Made by a program: the position numbers and the translations under genes. Of a stretch of DNA of 64,000 nucleotides, positions 63,941 through 64,000 are shown one piece after another (the stretch's first letter is position 1; the number at the start of each line of letters is the position of its first letter). The DNA is from Camelimonas fluminis (lineage in GTDB: Bacteria; Pseudomonadota; Alphaproteobacteria; Rhizobiales; Beijerinckiaceae). The stretch is taken from contig NZ_BNCG01000016.1 in the NCBI RefSeq assembly GCF_014656355.1, positions 28,306 to 92,305 of the forward strand. Direction: 5' to 3'. The notes under the pieces were generated by a model, which saw only the letters and a program-made list of their open reading frames with translations, did not search any database and was not told the DNA's origin.

Positions 63941-64000
<60 letters not shown>

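Overview
The window is a dense, GC-rich chromosomal segment (about two thirds G+C by eye) of an alphaproteobacterium of the order Hyphomicrobiales (Rhizobiales). Several conserved neighbourhoods point to this group: addB-addA-trxA next to folC-accD-trpA-trpB-trpF; fabI-fabB-fabA divergent from the haem-responsive regulator irr; proB-proA-nadD-rsfS-rlmH-envC-ctpA-rppH; an AccD that keeps only one zinc-ribbon cysteine; an initiator tRNA with an A:U pair in the anticodon stem; and a small RNA of the rhizobial alpha-r8/MmgR type. I cannot name the genus from sequence alone.

Layout. 1-5.2 kb: end of addB and all of addA (recombinational repair helicase-nuclease). 5.3-5.7 kb: thioredoxin with a clear promoter and terminator. 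6-11.4 kb (minus): trpF-trpB-trpA-accD-folC, joining tryptophan, fatty-acid and folate synthesis. 11.4-12.57 kb: a 1.2-kb region without a convincing protein gene that holds the small RNA gene and several terminator hairpins. 12.57-15.7 kb (minus): fabI, fabB, fabA for unsaturated fatty acid synthesis, with irr divergent. 16.7-22.6 kb: SH3 protein, hydroxyacid dehydrogenase, YiiX-like hydrolase, two membrane proteins and an NDUFA9-like protein. 23-32 kb: proline synthesis, NAD synthesis, ribosome-associated factors, cell-division hydrolase activator EnvC, CtpA protease and RppH. 32-37.6 kb: transporter, double-domain glycosyltransferase, serine hydrolase, acetyltransferase. 37.6-42.2 kb (minus): a metal (probably zinc) region with a COG0523 GTPase, WD40 protein, small conserved protein, ZnuB, ZnuC and a His-rich membrane peptide. 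42.4-46.2 kb: periplasmic glucan protein, TerB-like protein, hypothetical membrane protein.

46.2-55.8 kb looks like a catabolic island: a solute-binding protein, two acyl-CoA ligases, a single-chain biotin-dependent acyl-CoA carboxylase and a MarR regulator. Three near-identical palindromes (consensus RTCAAYNNRTTGAC) lie in front of the binding protein, the carboxylase/marR divide and the second ligase, so one regulator probably controls the set. 55.8-58.1 kb: a MocR-type regulator and a DUF983 protein, each preceded by the same 13-bp element. 58.5-61.5 kb: a CVNH-like secreted protein with a terminator hairpin just before its start, then a C5-cytosine methyltransferase, a GIY-YIG nuclease and a Vsr nuclease, which together look like a compact type II restriction-modification operon. 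The window closes with membrane proteins, a flavin-dependent oxidoreductase and a partial initiator tRNA.

The most rewarding items for follow-up are the small RNA, the MTase/GIY-YIG/Vsr operon, the shared MarR operators, the MocR repeat, the InhA-like active-site loop of FabI, the His-rich peptide coupled to ZnuC and the hairpin leader of the CVNH gene.
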